From JBPCPM01 sp050999155 (lineage in GTDB: Bacteria > Actinomycetota > Thermoleophilia > Solirubrobacterales > 70-9): 64,000 nucleotides of DNA. Below the pieces are notes generated by a model. That model was not told the origin of the DNA, ran no database searches, and saw only the letters and a program-made list of their open reading frames with translations. Shown one piece after another: positions 37,257-44,963 of the stretch. The translations under genes and the position numbers were made by a program. Where the stretch lies: positions 28,358 through 92,357 of the forward strand of contig JBPCPM010000016.1 in assembly GCA_050999155.1 (NCBI GenBank), given 5' to 3'. The number at the start of each line of letters is the position of its first letter. The first letter of the stretch is position 1.

Positions 37257-38148
37257 TCGAGGCATCGGCCGAGGCCTGTCCGCGATCCTCCCCGACGCCG
37301 CTGATCGCGACGATCCCGAGCTGCGTGAGCTGCCGGTGGAGCTGGTCCGGCCCAACCCCAACCAGCCGCGCCGGCGCTTCGAGCCCGACGCCCTGGACCG
37401 GCTCGCCCGCTCCATCGACCAGGCCGGCCTGGTGCAGCCGATCGTGGTTACACCCCTGGCCGGGGGCACGTACGAGATAGTCGCCGGCGAGCGCCGCTGG
37501 CGAGCGGCCACCATGGCTGGGCTTGAACGGATCCCCGCTCTCGTCCGCGACCACGACGAGGGCGATCGGCTCGAGGCTGCCCTCGTCGAGAACATGGTCC
37601 GCGAGGACCTCAACCCGGTCGAGGAGGCACGGGCCTGCGCCACCCTTGTCGAGGATCTCGGCCTCACGCGCGAGCAGCTCGCCGATCGGGTCGGCCGCAG
37701 CCGGAGCGCGGTGTCGAACCTCATCCGCCTGCTGGAGCTCCCCGAGGAGGCGTTGGAGCAGCTGTCCGCTGGGGTGCTGACCGAGGGCCACGGCCGGGCC
37801 ATCCTCGTCGCGTCCGGTCAGGCTCGGCGCATCGCTCTCTCCCGCCAGGCGGCCGAGGAGGGCTGGTCCGTGCGCGAGACCGAGCGCCGTGCCCGGGGCG
37901 AGGAGCCACGAGCACGACGGCGGCGCTCCCGCCCCCGACGCGAGCTGGCCGACCCCGACGCCGAGCAGTTGCGCCTCACGGTCGAAGACCGCCTGGGGTC
38001 GGTCGCCGGGACCGAGGTCCGGGTGCGTGTGTCGGACTCGGGCGCCGTTGCGGAGCTGCGGTGCGGGGACCTCACCGAGCTGGCTACGGCTGTCGCCCGT
38101 CTGACCTCCCCCCGGGGCGGACCGGCCGTGCGGTCAACCGACGCCTGA
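37249..38148 (+). CDS. parB: Chromosome-partitioning protein ParB (Spo0J)
   Basis: 299 residues from the GTG at 37249. The N-terminal 'RGIGRGLSAIL' ParA-stimulating peptide, the CTP-binding boxes 'NPNQPRRRFEPDALDRLARS' and 'EIVAGERRWRAA' with 'ENMVREDLNPVEEA', the helix-turn-helix 'ADRVGRSRSAVSNLIRLLEL' and a C-terminal dimer domain are all present. It is a CTP-dependent sliding clamp loaded at parS; two sites lie at 34.05 and 34.12 kb. Confidence 0.95.
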   Translation: MADRGIGRGLSAILPDAADRDDPELRELPVELVRPNPNQPRRRFEPDALDRLARSIDQAGLVQPIVVTPLAGGTYEIVAGERRWRAATMAGLERIPALVRDHDEGDRLEAALVENMVREDLNPVEEARACATLVEDLGLTREQLADRVGRSRSAVSNLIRLLELPEEALEQLSAGVLTEGHGRAILVASGQARRIALSRQAAEEGWSVRETERRARGEEPRARRRRSRPRRELADPDAEQLRLTVEDRLGSVAGTEVRVRVSDSGAVAELRCGDLTELATAVARLTSPRGGPAVRSTDA

Positions 38149-38168
38149 CCGGCTCTCACCCCGGCCGC

Positions 38169-38174
38169 TACCAT
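38169..38174 (+). promoter_or_regulatory. -10 hexamer TACCAT for tRNA-Ile
   Basis: TACCAT ten bases upstream of the tRNA 5' end, after the parB stop. Confidence 0.5.
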
Positions 38175-38184
38175 GCGCCGTCGC

Positions 38185-38258
38185 GGGCGATTAGCTCAGT
38201 CGGTTAGAGCGCCTCTCTGATAAGGAGGAGGTCCCTGGTTCGAGTCCAGGATCGCCCA
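38185..38258 (+). tRNA. tRNA-Ile (anticodon GAT)
   Basis: 74 bases forming a full cloverleaf. The acceptor stem is GGGCGAT/ATCGCCC with discriminator A. The D-arm is 'GCTCAGTCGGTTAGAGC', the anticodon loop is CTGATAA between CCTCT and GGAGG, and the T-arm loop is TTCGAGT. The 3' CCA is not encoded. It lies alone between parB and the nuclease gene. Confidence 0.97.
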
Positions 38259-38352
38259 TCGGCTCCCGGGGCTGTCGGACCACTCGCCGCGGCCAGCACC
38301 TGTTCGGATCACCTGGCCTCGACGCACGGGCGAGGCCGGGCCGGGCCGAGCC

Positions 38353-38358
38353 TATAAT
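38353..38358 (+). promoter_or_regulatory. Consensus -10 TATAAT for the bifunctional nuclease gene
   Basis: Exact TATAAT, 47 bases before the GTG at 38406. Here a leader of about 40 bases is expected. The gap between the tRNA and this gene (38259-38405) holds nothing else recognised. Confidence 0.6.
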
Positions 38359-38405
38359 CGCCGCACTGTGGAGGGCCATGCCTCCGCGCCGAGAAAAGGT
38401 CTCCC

Positions 38406-38906
38406 GTGCAGCAGATGCAGATCTACGGTGTCAGCTTCGACATGGTCGGCAAACAGCCGATCGTCTTGTTGAAGACGGTCGAGGGCAACAAGTTCCTGCC
38501 GATCTGGATCGGCCACCCCGAGGCGGCCGCGATCCTCATGAAGCTCCAGGGATCGTCGACGCCGCGGCCGATGACCCACGATCTGCTCGGCCAGGTGCTC
38601 GACGAACTCGACGCGTCCTGCGAGAAGGTCTCGGTCACCGAGCTGCGCGACAACACCTTCTACGCCTCGATCACGCTCTCGGTCAACGGAACGGAGGTCG
38701 AGATCGACTCCCGTCCGTCCGATGCGATCGCGCTCGCGGTCCGTGTCCAGGCCCCGATCTTCGCCCACGAAGACGTCATCGCCGAGTCCGGGATCGAGTT
38801 CGAGCAGGAGGTCGAGGACACCGAAGAGGTCGTTGAGAAGTTCAAGGACTTCCTCGACTCGGTGACCCCCGAGGACTTCGCCGGCGAGGACGCGGAGGAC
38901 AACTAG
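38406..38906 (+). CDS. Bifunctional nuclease (BFN/DUF151) family protein
   Basis: 166 residues. The DUF151 core is complete: 'PIVLLKTVEGNKFLPIWIG', 'EAAAILMKLQG', 'RPMTHDLLGQVLDEL', 'LRDNTFYASITLSVNG' and 'IDSRPSDAIALAVR'. The C-terminal 35 residues are strongly acidic. Homologues show DNase/RNase activity in plants, and the bacterial role is unclear. The start is GTG after a short leader. It is followed by a long inverted repeat and the restriction-methyltransferase remnant. Confidence 0.88.
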   Translation: MQQMQIYGVSFDMVGKQPIVLLKTVEGNKFLPIWIGHPEAAAILMKLQGSSTPRPMTHDLLGQVLDELDASCEKVSVTELRDNTFYASITLSVNGTEVEIDSRPSDAIALAVRVQAPIFAHEDVIAESGIEFEQEVEDTEEVVEKFKDFLDSVTPEDFAGEDAEDN

Positions 38907-38934
38907 CCCGAGAACGGCTTGGGGTTGTGGTTGG

Positions 38935-38998
38935 GGCGGGGCCGGGATCCGCCCTGAGCTGCGCCGGCGGACTTGTCAGATCGAATCCCGGCCCCGCC
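38935..38998. repeat. 14-bp inverted repeat flanking the R-M segment
   Basis: GGCGGGGCCGGGAT (38935-38948) and ATCCCGGCCCCGCC (38985-38998) are perfect inverted copies, 36 bases apart, 29 bases after the nuclease stop and 66 bases before the R-M gene end. It could be a shared bidirectional terminator stem or the edge of an inserted segment. Confidence 0.7.
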
Positions 38999-39063
38999 TC
39001 GCAGTCCCCGCGGAGCCAGCGGGCTGCCTGCGCGACGCGTCTGCGCGCGGTTCGCGCTGGCGA

Positions 39064-41628
39064 TCAGCCCGGACCCGGGTACGGCTGTCCGGCCACGATC
39101 TGTCCGTGCAGTTCGGCGAGAAGCCGGCGCAGCTCCAGCGAGTCGTTCGCGACCTCGCCAGGCCAGCCGTAGGCTGTGGCTACGGCGCGGTCCAGCACTT
39201 CGTGGAGCCGGCGCAGCCCAGCGTGCGCTCCATCGTCGAGTCGGTTGTAAAGCGTGGTGAGTCCGATCTGCCGGTCGGCACAGATGCCCTGTCGCACCTC
39301 GATCAGCTCGGCCGAGATCCTCCCGATCTCAGCCCGAACGTCGGCGCCCGGCTGAAGCCAGGGAAAGGTCTCGAAGCAGCTGGTTGGGGCTGCCAGGTGA
39401 AGAGAAACCGTTTCCCTTGAGCGTTCGCCGCGATGAAGCGCGAGAGCGGGGCAACCGCGGCGCGGAGGCCGACTGCCTTCTCGCCGAACTGCCACCACCG
39501 CTCGCGGCGTGTCTTTCGTCGGTTGAGGTCTCGTTTCGGTTTGACTCGGACCCTTACGAGCTCCAGGGCCGCCGGGAAGTCTGCCGCCTCCTCGAGCGAG
39601 GCATCGCCGAAGTCGATCACGTACCTGCGCGGGCCTTGGTCGGGGCGATCGGCAATGTCCTCGCCGTCCAGGTACTGCCGGACAACCTGCGTGTAGTCCG
39701 CGTCCGTGCGGGCCAACATCGAGAGTGCCTCGGGTCGCTCGAGGGTAGAAGTCCCCAACAGGGATCGGCCCCTGAAAGCTTAGGCCCCGGTTCGCGTTCA
39801 AGCGCTCGTACTCCTCGACGGCGATCAGCGATTCGCGCAGCCGAGTGTTGATCCCTCGCACCATCTCTCCGTCGAGCCGATACTCAGCTGGCTGCTCGTT
39901 GGGTCCTTGGACCCAATTGACGATGCTGACCTCTACGACCGCATCGCCCGGCCACGGCTGGGTCGAGACCGCGTCGGTGATCACGCCGCCCTGCTCGACG
40001 ACGTAGTTGAGGCTCGCGTCCCGCGCGCGGTTCTGGGCTATGGAGTTGGTCCCGACCAGGCCGGCTCGATCCCCGGGGCGCATCTGATCCGCGGCGAGGC
40101 GGAACCAGTAGACGCAGAGATCCTTGACGCCGCAGTCGAACGTCTGGCGTAGCCACTCGACCCGTTCGTCCCCGAGCTCGCGTCGCAGGTTCTGGGAGCC
40201 GTGGTAGGGAGGGTTGCCGACGATTGCGTTCGCCGCGGGCCACTCGACGGCCAAGGCGTCTGCTTGACGGATGCCCGATAGATCAGCGAGCGGAAGGGTC
40301 TGCTCGCTGAGGCCGAGCTCGTCGACGGCGAGCTTGTGGCCCATCCACAGGGTGACCCGGGCGAGCTGGACGGCGAAGGGGTCGATCTCGAGGCCCCGGA
40401 TGTTGGTCAGGGGAAAGAACGCCGACAGCCCCGTCTGGGGGCTGTGTCCGCCCTTTGCCGTGAACTCGTCGACCCGCTCGGCCAGCCGCGCCTCGATACG
40501 GCGCAGCTCTCGGTAGGCGAGGTAGAGGAAATTTCCGGAGCCACAGGCCGGGTCGAGCACCACGAAGTCGAGCAGCTCGTTCTGCGCCTGGTGCGCCTCG
40601 GCCAGCGAGCCGAGGTTCTCGATGCGCTCACGCCAGGGCCGCATGATCGTCGGCTCGAGGATCTTGAGGATGTCCGCCTCGTGCGTGTAGTGGGCACCGA
40701 GCTCCCACTGCTTGTCATGACCCAGTGCGTTCTCGAGCAGCGAGCCGAAGATCGAGGGCTCGACCTTGTGCCAGTTCTCCTGCGCTGCCTCGCGCAGCAG
40801 CTCCAGCTCGGTGCGCTCGAGGTGCAGGCGGGCCGGTTGGCGGAACAAGCTGCCGTTGACGTAGGGCACCTTGGCGTACATCCCCTCGGCCGGCCGGTTC
40901 TGCGAGCTGTCGCCGAGCAGCTCGAACAGGCGCCCGAGGTCGTCGAGGCTCGATCGGTTGGGTTGGGTCAGCAACCCGTCGAGAACCTGGGTAAAGGCGT
41001 GGCCAGGGATCTGGCCCAGGTCCTCGGCGAACATGCACCACACGCACTGCAAGATGAAGTCGCGCCGCACGTCGGGGCCGCCTTCGCGTCGCTCGCCCAG
41101 GGAGCGGCTGAGCTGGGCGACCCGTTCGGTGGCCTCGCGGGTGACCGCCTGGTGGTCGCCGATGAACACCGGCTGGTCGCCGGCCAAGAAGCGCAGTGCG
41201 TCGCGGCGCTCGGGCAGTTCCTTGAGGTCGAATGACGCCCGCGGCTGCTGCGGAAACCTCCCGGGCTCCCAGATCTCGAACCGGTGGAAGGCGCACAGCA
41301 CCACCCACTGCGGGGCCGGAACGCCGGCGGCCGGATCGGCGGCGTTCTCCCAGTACCCCAGGGCCTGCTTGCGGTGCTTGGAGAGCCGGCCGGCCTCGGC
41401 CGGCGCCTTCATCTCGAACAGGCACCGTCCGGGCCACAGGAGATCGACGAATCCGGCGCCGATGTTCTTCTCGAACTCGGCACCGACGGCTGCCCGGTCG
41501 GTGCCGTAGGCCGCGAACAGCTGCTCGAGAAACGGCTGGGCCTCGGCCTTCTCCGAACCGGAGTAGGCGTCCCACCGCGCAGCGAGCTGCGCGAGGTTCG
41601 AGCGGATCTGGTCGCCGGTGATCGCCAC
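39064..41628 (-). pseudogene. MmeI-like restriction-methyltransferase (type IIG/IIL), frameshifted and internally deleted
   Basis: One frame is open from the GTG at 41628 to 39064 (854 codons), but its middle is not family sequence. Residues 1-620 are good. The nuclease-like 'GFVDLLWPGRCLFEMKAP' (D62, E72, K74) is followed by methyltransferase motif I 'DPACGSGNF' (359) and motif IV 'NPPY' (472). Near 39745 an extra C in TACCCTCGAG moves the true protein ('LERPEALSMLARTDADYT' through 'RRKTRRERWWQFGEKA') to another frame. Near 39400 that frame stops matching and the original resumes at 'PTSCFETFPW'. About 50 residues of the specificity region seem lost there. The tail ('IGLTTLYNRLDD', 'AVATAYGW') is normal. 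It was probably one protein that both cut and methylated. It is likely inactive unless the single-base change is a sequencing error. Confidence 0.8.
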
Positions 41629-41634
41629 CGACGT

Positions 41635-41859
41635 CTAGACCGCGAGCGACTCCTGGTCGGCAGGGACGGCGTAGAACGTCGATTGCAACAGTCGCCGGTG
41701 CTCGTCGGCCATCGTCCGTTCCGTCGTCCGCATCGATTCGACGATGTGTGCCGGCGCCTGGTCGCGCTCCAGCTGCTGGACGGCCTTCCCGGCCCGCTCG
41801 CGTGCTTCGGAGACGTAGAGCAGGGTCCGCTCGACCTCGGATGCGTGTGCTTCGCTCAC
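41635..41859 (-). CDS. Small helical protein upstream of the R-M gene
   Basis: 74 residues from the GTG at 41859, almost wholly charged alpha-helix ('EVERTLLYVSEARERAGKAV', 'MRTTERTMADEHRRLLQSTF') with no cysteine and no membrane helix. TAGTAT lies seven bases before the GTG and supports this start over an upstream ATG at 41931. Its stop is six bases before the methyltransferase GTG, so the two are one transcript. I do not recognise a family. It might be a regulator or accessory subunit of the R-M enzyme, but position is the only evidence. Confidence 0.65.
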   Translation of the reverse strand: MSEAHASEVERTLLYVSEARERAGKAVQQLERDQAPAHIVESMRTTERTMADEHRRLLQSTFYAVPADQESLAV

Positions 41860-41866
41860 GGTGCCA

Positions 41867-41872
41867 ATACTA
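41867..41872 (-). promoter_or_regulatory. -10 hexamer TAGTAT for the R-M operon
   Basis: TAGTAT on the minus strand, seven bases before the GTG at 41859. Same leaderless layout as the core genes. Confidence 0.55.
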
Positions 41873-41884
41873 GGGAGCAGGGTG

Positions 41885-41926
41885 GATGGTGTTCGCGGCC
41901 TTTCCGCATATACGGCGAACATCATT
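41885..41926 (-). terminator. Stem-loop between the ddl-like gene and the R-M operon
   Basis: Arms 41885-41896 and 41915-41926 are complementary over 12 bases with two mismatches, with an AT-richer 18-base loop. It starts eight bases past the ddl-like stop and precedes the R-M promoter. Confidence 0.45.
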
Positions 41927-41933
41927 GTCACGA

Positions 41934-42866
41934 CTAGCGAGCGGCCGGATCGAGCGCCAGCTCCAGCGCCCGGGCGACGAACCGGTCGAATCCCAGCCCC
42001 GCCGCCTCGGCGGCCCGGGGGAGCAGGCTCATCTCGGTGAGCCCCGGGATGGCGTTGGCCTCCAGCACCTGGGCGGGCTCACCGGCCGGGAGCATGATGT
42101 CCACGCGGGCGAACCCCGCGCATCCGAGGGCTCGGTACGCCGCCACCGCGGTATCGCGGACTTCCGCCTCGCGGCCGCCGAGCTCGGCCGGGCAGCGGAA
42201 CTCGGTCCGGCCCGGGTCGTACCGGGACGCGAAGTCGTAGAAGTCCTCCTCTTGCGGGATCGCCTCGACGACCGGCAGCGGCTCGTCACCGACGACGCTC
42301 ACGGCCAGCTCGCGCCCGGACACGTGTTGCTCGAGCAGGACCTTGTCGTCGTAGGAGAACGCCGCCACCAGGGCTTGGGGGACCTCGGCGGGAGAGGAGG
42401 CGAACTTCACCCCCAGGGCCGAACCCTGCCTGGCAGGCTTGACCACCAGCGGCATCCCCAGGCGTGCCTCGATCGCCCCCAGCGCGTCTCCGGCGCCCAG
42501 CCCCTCGAAGGCGGCCTCGGAGAACGACACCCAGTCGGGCGTGGCCACGCCGGCCTGGCGCAGGGCGTGCTTGGCCAGGACCTTGTCCATGCAGTTGATG
42601 CACGAGGCGACCCCGGGACCGGTGAAGGGGATCTCCAGGATCTCCAGCAGCTCCTGCACGGTCCCGTCCTCGCCGCCGCGGCCGTGCAACGCGACGAAGG
42701 CGGCGTCGGGGCGGTCATCGGCCAGCAGGCGCACGAGGTCGGGGCCGACGTCGATCTCGACCGGGTCGTGGCCGAGCCGGGCGAGGGCGTCGGCAACGCG
42801 TGCCCCGGAGCGCAGCGACACCAGACGTTCGAGCGACGGGCCGCCCTGGAGAACCGCGACCTTCAC
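41934..42866 (-). CDS. D-alanine--D-alanine ligase-like ATP-grasp protein (second copy)
   Basis: 310 residues with all ATP-grasp ligase blocks: 'LQGGPSLERLVSLRSG', 'FVALHGRGGEDGTVQELLE', 'CMDKVLAKHALRQAG', 'VVKPARQGSALGVKF', 'YDFASRYDPGRTEF', 'FARVDIMLP' and 'VLEANAIPGLTEMSLLP'. It is paralogous to the ddl at 10853-11818. The third metal-site strand reads 'EANAIPGLT' rather than 'NEINTLPGFT', within normal Ddl variation. It could be the housekeeping ligase, a D-Ala-D-X ligase or a ligase with another amino-acid pair. The GTG start overlaps the aminotransferase stop, suggesting linked substrates. Confidence 0.85.
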   Translation of the reverse strand: MKVAVLQGGPSLERLVSLRSGARVADALARLGHDPVEIDVGPDLVRLLADDRPDAAFVALHGRGGEDGTVQELLEILEIPFTGPGVASCINCMDKVLAKHALRQAGVATPDWVSFSEAAFEGLGAGDALGAIEARLGMPLVVKPARQGSALGVKFASSPAEVPQALVAAFSYDDKVLLEQHVSGRELAVSVVGDEPLPVVEAIPQEEDFYDFASRYDPGRTEFRCPAELGGREAEVRDTAVAAYRALGCAGFARVDIMLPAGEPAQVLEANAIPGLTEMSLLPRAAEAAGLGFDRFVARALELALDPAAR

Positions 42867-44305
42867 GACCGCCGACGCCGGCGGGCCAGCGGGAGGATCT
42901 CTCCCCCCGGGCCCGGCTCGGGCTCCGGCTCGCGAGGGGTGCCGGTCAGCGTCTCGTACAGGCGGACCTGCTCGGCGATCACCCGCCCGATACGCCGGAC
43001 GCCCTCGCGGATCTCGTCGGCATCGGAGCCCGAGAAGTTCAGGCGCATGGAGCTGCGCCCACGCCCGTCCACGTAGGCGGCCGCGCCCGGCACGAAGGCC
43101 ACGTTCTCACGCAGCGCGCGCGCGAGCAGGTCCGAGGTGTCGATGAACTCCGGCAGCGTGGCCCACACGAACATGCCGCCCTGGGGGTGGGCCCACCGGG
43201 TACCGCTCGGGAAGTGGCGTGACAGGGCGTCGAGCATCACGTCGCGCCGGGCGCGGTAGACCTCGATCACGTCATCGACGTAGTCGCGCCAGCGCTCGGA
43301 CTTGAAGTACTCGCGGACCATGAACTGGGTGAGAGTCGAGGTGCACAGGTCGGTGCCCTGCTTGCCGAGGGCGAGCTTCTCGCGGATGGCGCCCGGGGCA
43401 ACCAGCCACCCGAGCCGGATGCCCGGCGAGAGGATCTTCGACAGCGTTCCGAGGTAGATCACGTGGGCGCCGCCGTCGAGCGCGTAGAGGGGCGTCGGTT
43501 GCTCGCCCTCGTAGCGCAGCAGGCCGTAGGGGTTGTCCTCGAGGACGAGGATGCCGTGGCTGCGGGCCACCTCGACCAGTGCGCGCCGCCGGCCTTCGGA
43601 AAGCGTCACCCCGGCCGGGTTCTGGAACGTGGGGATCGAGTAGATGAGCTTGGGCACCCGTCCCTCGGCGGCCAGCCGCTCGATCGTCTCGACGAGCAGG
43701 TCGACCTGCATGCCCTCGTCGTCGGTGTCGACCTGGATGACCTCCGCCTGGTACGCGGAGAAGGTCGGGATGGCGCCCGGGTAGGTGGGGGCTTCGCAGA
43801 GGATCACGTCGCCGGGGTTGATCAGCGTCTTGGCCACGAGGTCCAGCCCCTGCTGGCCGCCCGTGGTGATCAGGATGTCGTCCGGGTCGACCCGCATCCC
43901 TTCGGCGGCCATGACCTCGGCGGCGCAGCGCTTGGTCTCCTCAAACCCGTCCGTCGGCCCGTACTGCAGGGCGGCGGCGACCGACTCGTGGGCGACGCGC
44001 GTCATCACCGAGGCGAACGTCTCCGGCGGGAAGGTCGAGGTGTCGGGCAGTCCGCCGGCCAGGGAGATGATCTCCGGCCGGGCGGTGATCGCCATCAGGT
44101 CGCGCATGGCCGACGAGCGCATCCCGCGCACGCGGTCGGCGAACAGGCGGGCGTAGCGGTCGACCTCGGAGCTCGAGCCCGACTGGCCGCCGCCCGGGAG
44201 CGGGGCGGGGACGGACGGCGGGGCGGGGCGCTTGGCGGGGTCGTCACCCACGCCTGTGGATTCGACGGCCCGGCTCGTGCCCCTGCGCTGCGACGGCGGG
44301 GCCAT
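42863..44305 (-). CDS. PLP-dependent class I/II aminotransferase (LysN/2-aminoadipate type)
   Basis: 480 residues from the ATG at 44305; a GTG two codons upstream is also possible. The first 45 residues are a Pro/Ser-rich disordered extension. The fold-type I core has 'IISLAGGLPDTSTFPPETF', 'LQYGPTDGFEETKRCAAEVM', 'TTGGQQGLDLVAKTLINPGD', 'YSIPTFQNPAGVTLSEGRR' and the PLP lysine in 'LGTLSKILSPGIRLGW'. Relatives are 2-aminoadipate or aromatic aminotransferases and MocR C-domains; there is no N-terminal GntR domain. Four-base coupling to the second ddl-like gene hints at amino-acid supply for that ligase, which is an inference. Confidence 0.88.
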   Translation of the reverse strand: MAPPSQRRGTSRAVESTGVGDDPAKRPAPPSVPAPLPGGGQSGSSSEVDRYARLFADRVRGMRSSAMRDLMAITARPEIISLAGGLPDTSTFPPETFASVMTRVAHESVAAALQYGPTDGFEETKRCAAEVMAAEGMRVDPDDILITTGGQQGLDLVAKTLINPGDVILCEAPTYPGAIPTFSAYQAEVIQVDTDDEGMQVDLLVETIERLAAEGRVPKLIYSIPTFQNPAGVTLSEGRRRALVEVARSHGILVLEDNPYGLLRYEGEQPTPLYALDGGAHVIYLGTLSKILSPGIRLGWLVAPGAIREKLALGKQGTDLCTSTLTQFMVREYFKSERWRDYVDDVIEVYRARRDVMLDALSRHFPSGTRWAHPQGGMFVWATLPEFIDTSDLLARALRENVAFVPGAAAYVDGRGRSSMRLNFSGSDADEIREGVRRIGRVIAEQVRLYETLTGTPREPEPEPGPGGEILPLARRRRRS

Positions 44306-44351
44306 CGGCACAGTGTGACGGGATCGAAGACCTCCGCGGGCCCCGAGGCTC

Positions 44352-44357
44352 TAGCCT
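44352..44357 (+). promoter_or_regulatory. Possible -10 hexamer TAGCCT for the DUF4126 operon
   Basis: TAGCCT, 11 bases before the ATG at 44369. The spacing is slightly longer than elsewhere. Confidence 0.4.
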
Positions 44358-44368
44358 TCGGCGCGTTC

Positions 44369-44962
44369 ATGGTGTTCATGGCCATCTCCCAGGCGCTCGG
44401 GCTCGGTGTCGCAACCGGGATCCGCACGTTCCTGCCGCCGCTGTTGATCGGGGGGCTCGCCCGCGCCGATGTCGGCGTCGATTTCGACGGGACCGACTGG
44501 GTGTTCCTGGAGTCCGTGTGGTTCCTCGGCATCCTGCTCGGGCTCAACGTGTCGGTGTTCGTGCGCGAGCGGTCACGCCCGGATCCCTCGTCTCCTCCCG
44601 CCGCGCTGCCCGAAGGGGTGGTCGGTGCCCTGCACGTGGTGCTCGGGGCGCTGTTCGGCGCCGCGTCGCTGGCCGAGCGCGGCGAGCCGGCCGGGGTCGG
44701 CCTGGTGGCCGGCGCAGCCGCGGGCGCCATCGCCTACGTGGTGATCCGTTCGGTGATCGCGGGCGCCCGGCGCCGGGCCGATGCCGAGGTCGCCGGGTTC
44801 ATCGAGTTGACGGCCGCCGCCGTTGCGCTCGCGCTCGCGGCGCTCGTGGTGTTCGTCGAGCCCGTGGGAGGCGTGGCGCTGGTTGCCATCATCGTCCTGT
44901 GGATCTCCCGCCGCCGCAAGGCGGGTCGCAAGTACGAGGGCCTGCGGGTCCTGCGCGACTGA
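44369..44962 (+). CDS. DUF4126 domain membrane protein
   Basis: 197 residues with four to five membrane helices. The DUF4126 pattern shows in 'QALGLGVATGIRTFLPPLLI', a short acidic loop 'GVDFDGTDWVFLES', 'FLGILLGLNV', a Gly/Ala-rich pair of helices and a basic C-terminus 'SRRRKAGRKYEGLRVLRD'. The function of the family is unknown. The start is the ATG at 44369; another ATG three codons on is possible. One base separates its stop from the next gene's GTG. Confidence 0.72.
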   Translation: MVFMAISQALGLGVATGIRTFLPPLLIGGLARADVGVDFDGTDWVFLESVWFLGILLGLNVSVFVRERSRPDPSSPPAALPEGVVGALHVVLGALFGAASLAERGEPAGVGLVAGAAAGAIAYVVIRSVIAGARRRADAEVAGFIELTAAAVALALAALVVFVEPVGGVALVAIIVLWISRRRKAGRKYEGLRVLRD

Positions 44963-44963
44963 C

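Noticed and set aside
39741..39752. Programmed ribosomal frameshift in the R-M gene
   Set aside because: The site is a plain CCC run with no slippery heptamer, and a second lesion with lost sequence downstream argues for decay.
39303..39758. 151-codon minus-strand frame as a separate gene
   Set aside because: It matches the missing middle of the MmeI-like enzyme, so it is a displaced part of the pseudogene rather than its own gene.
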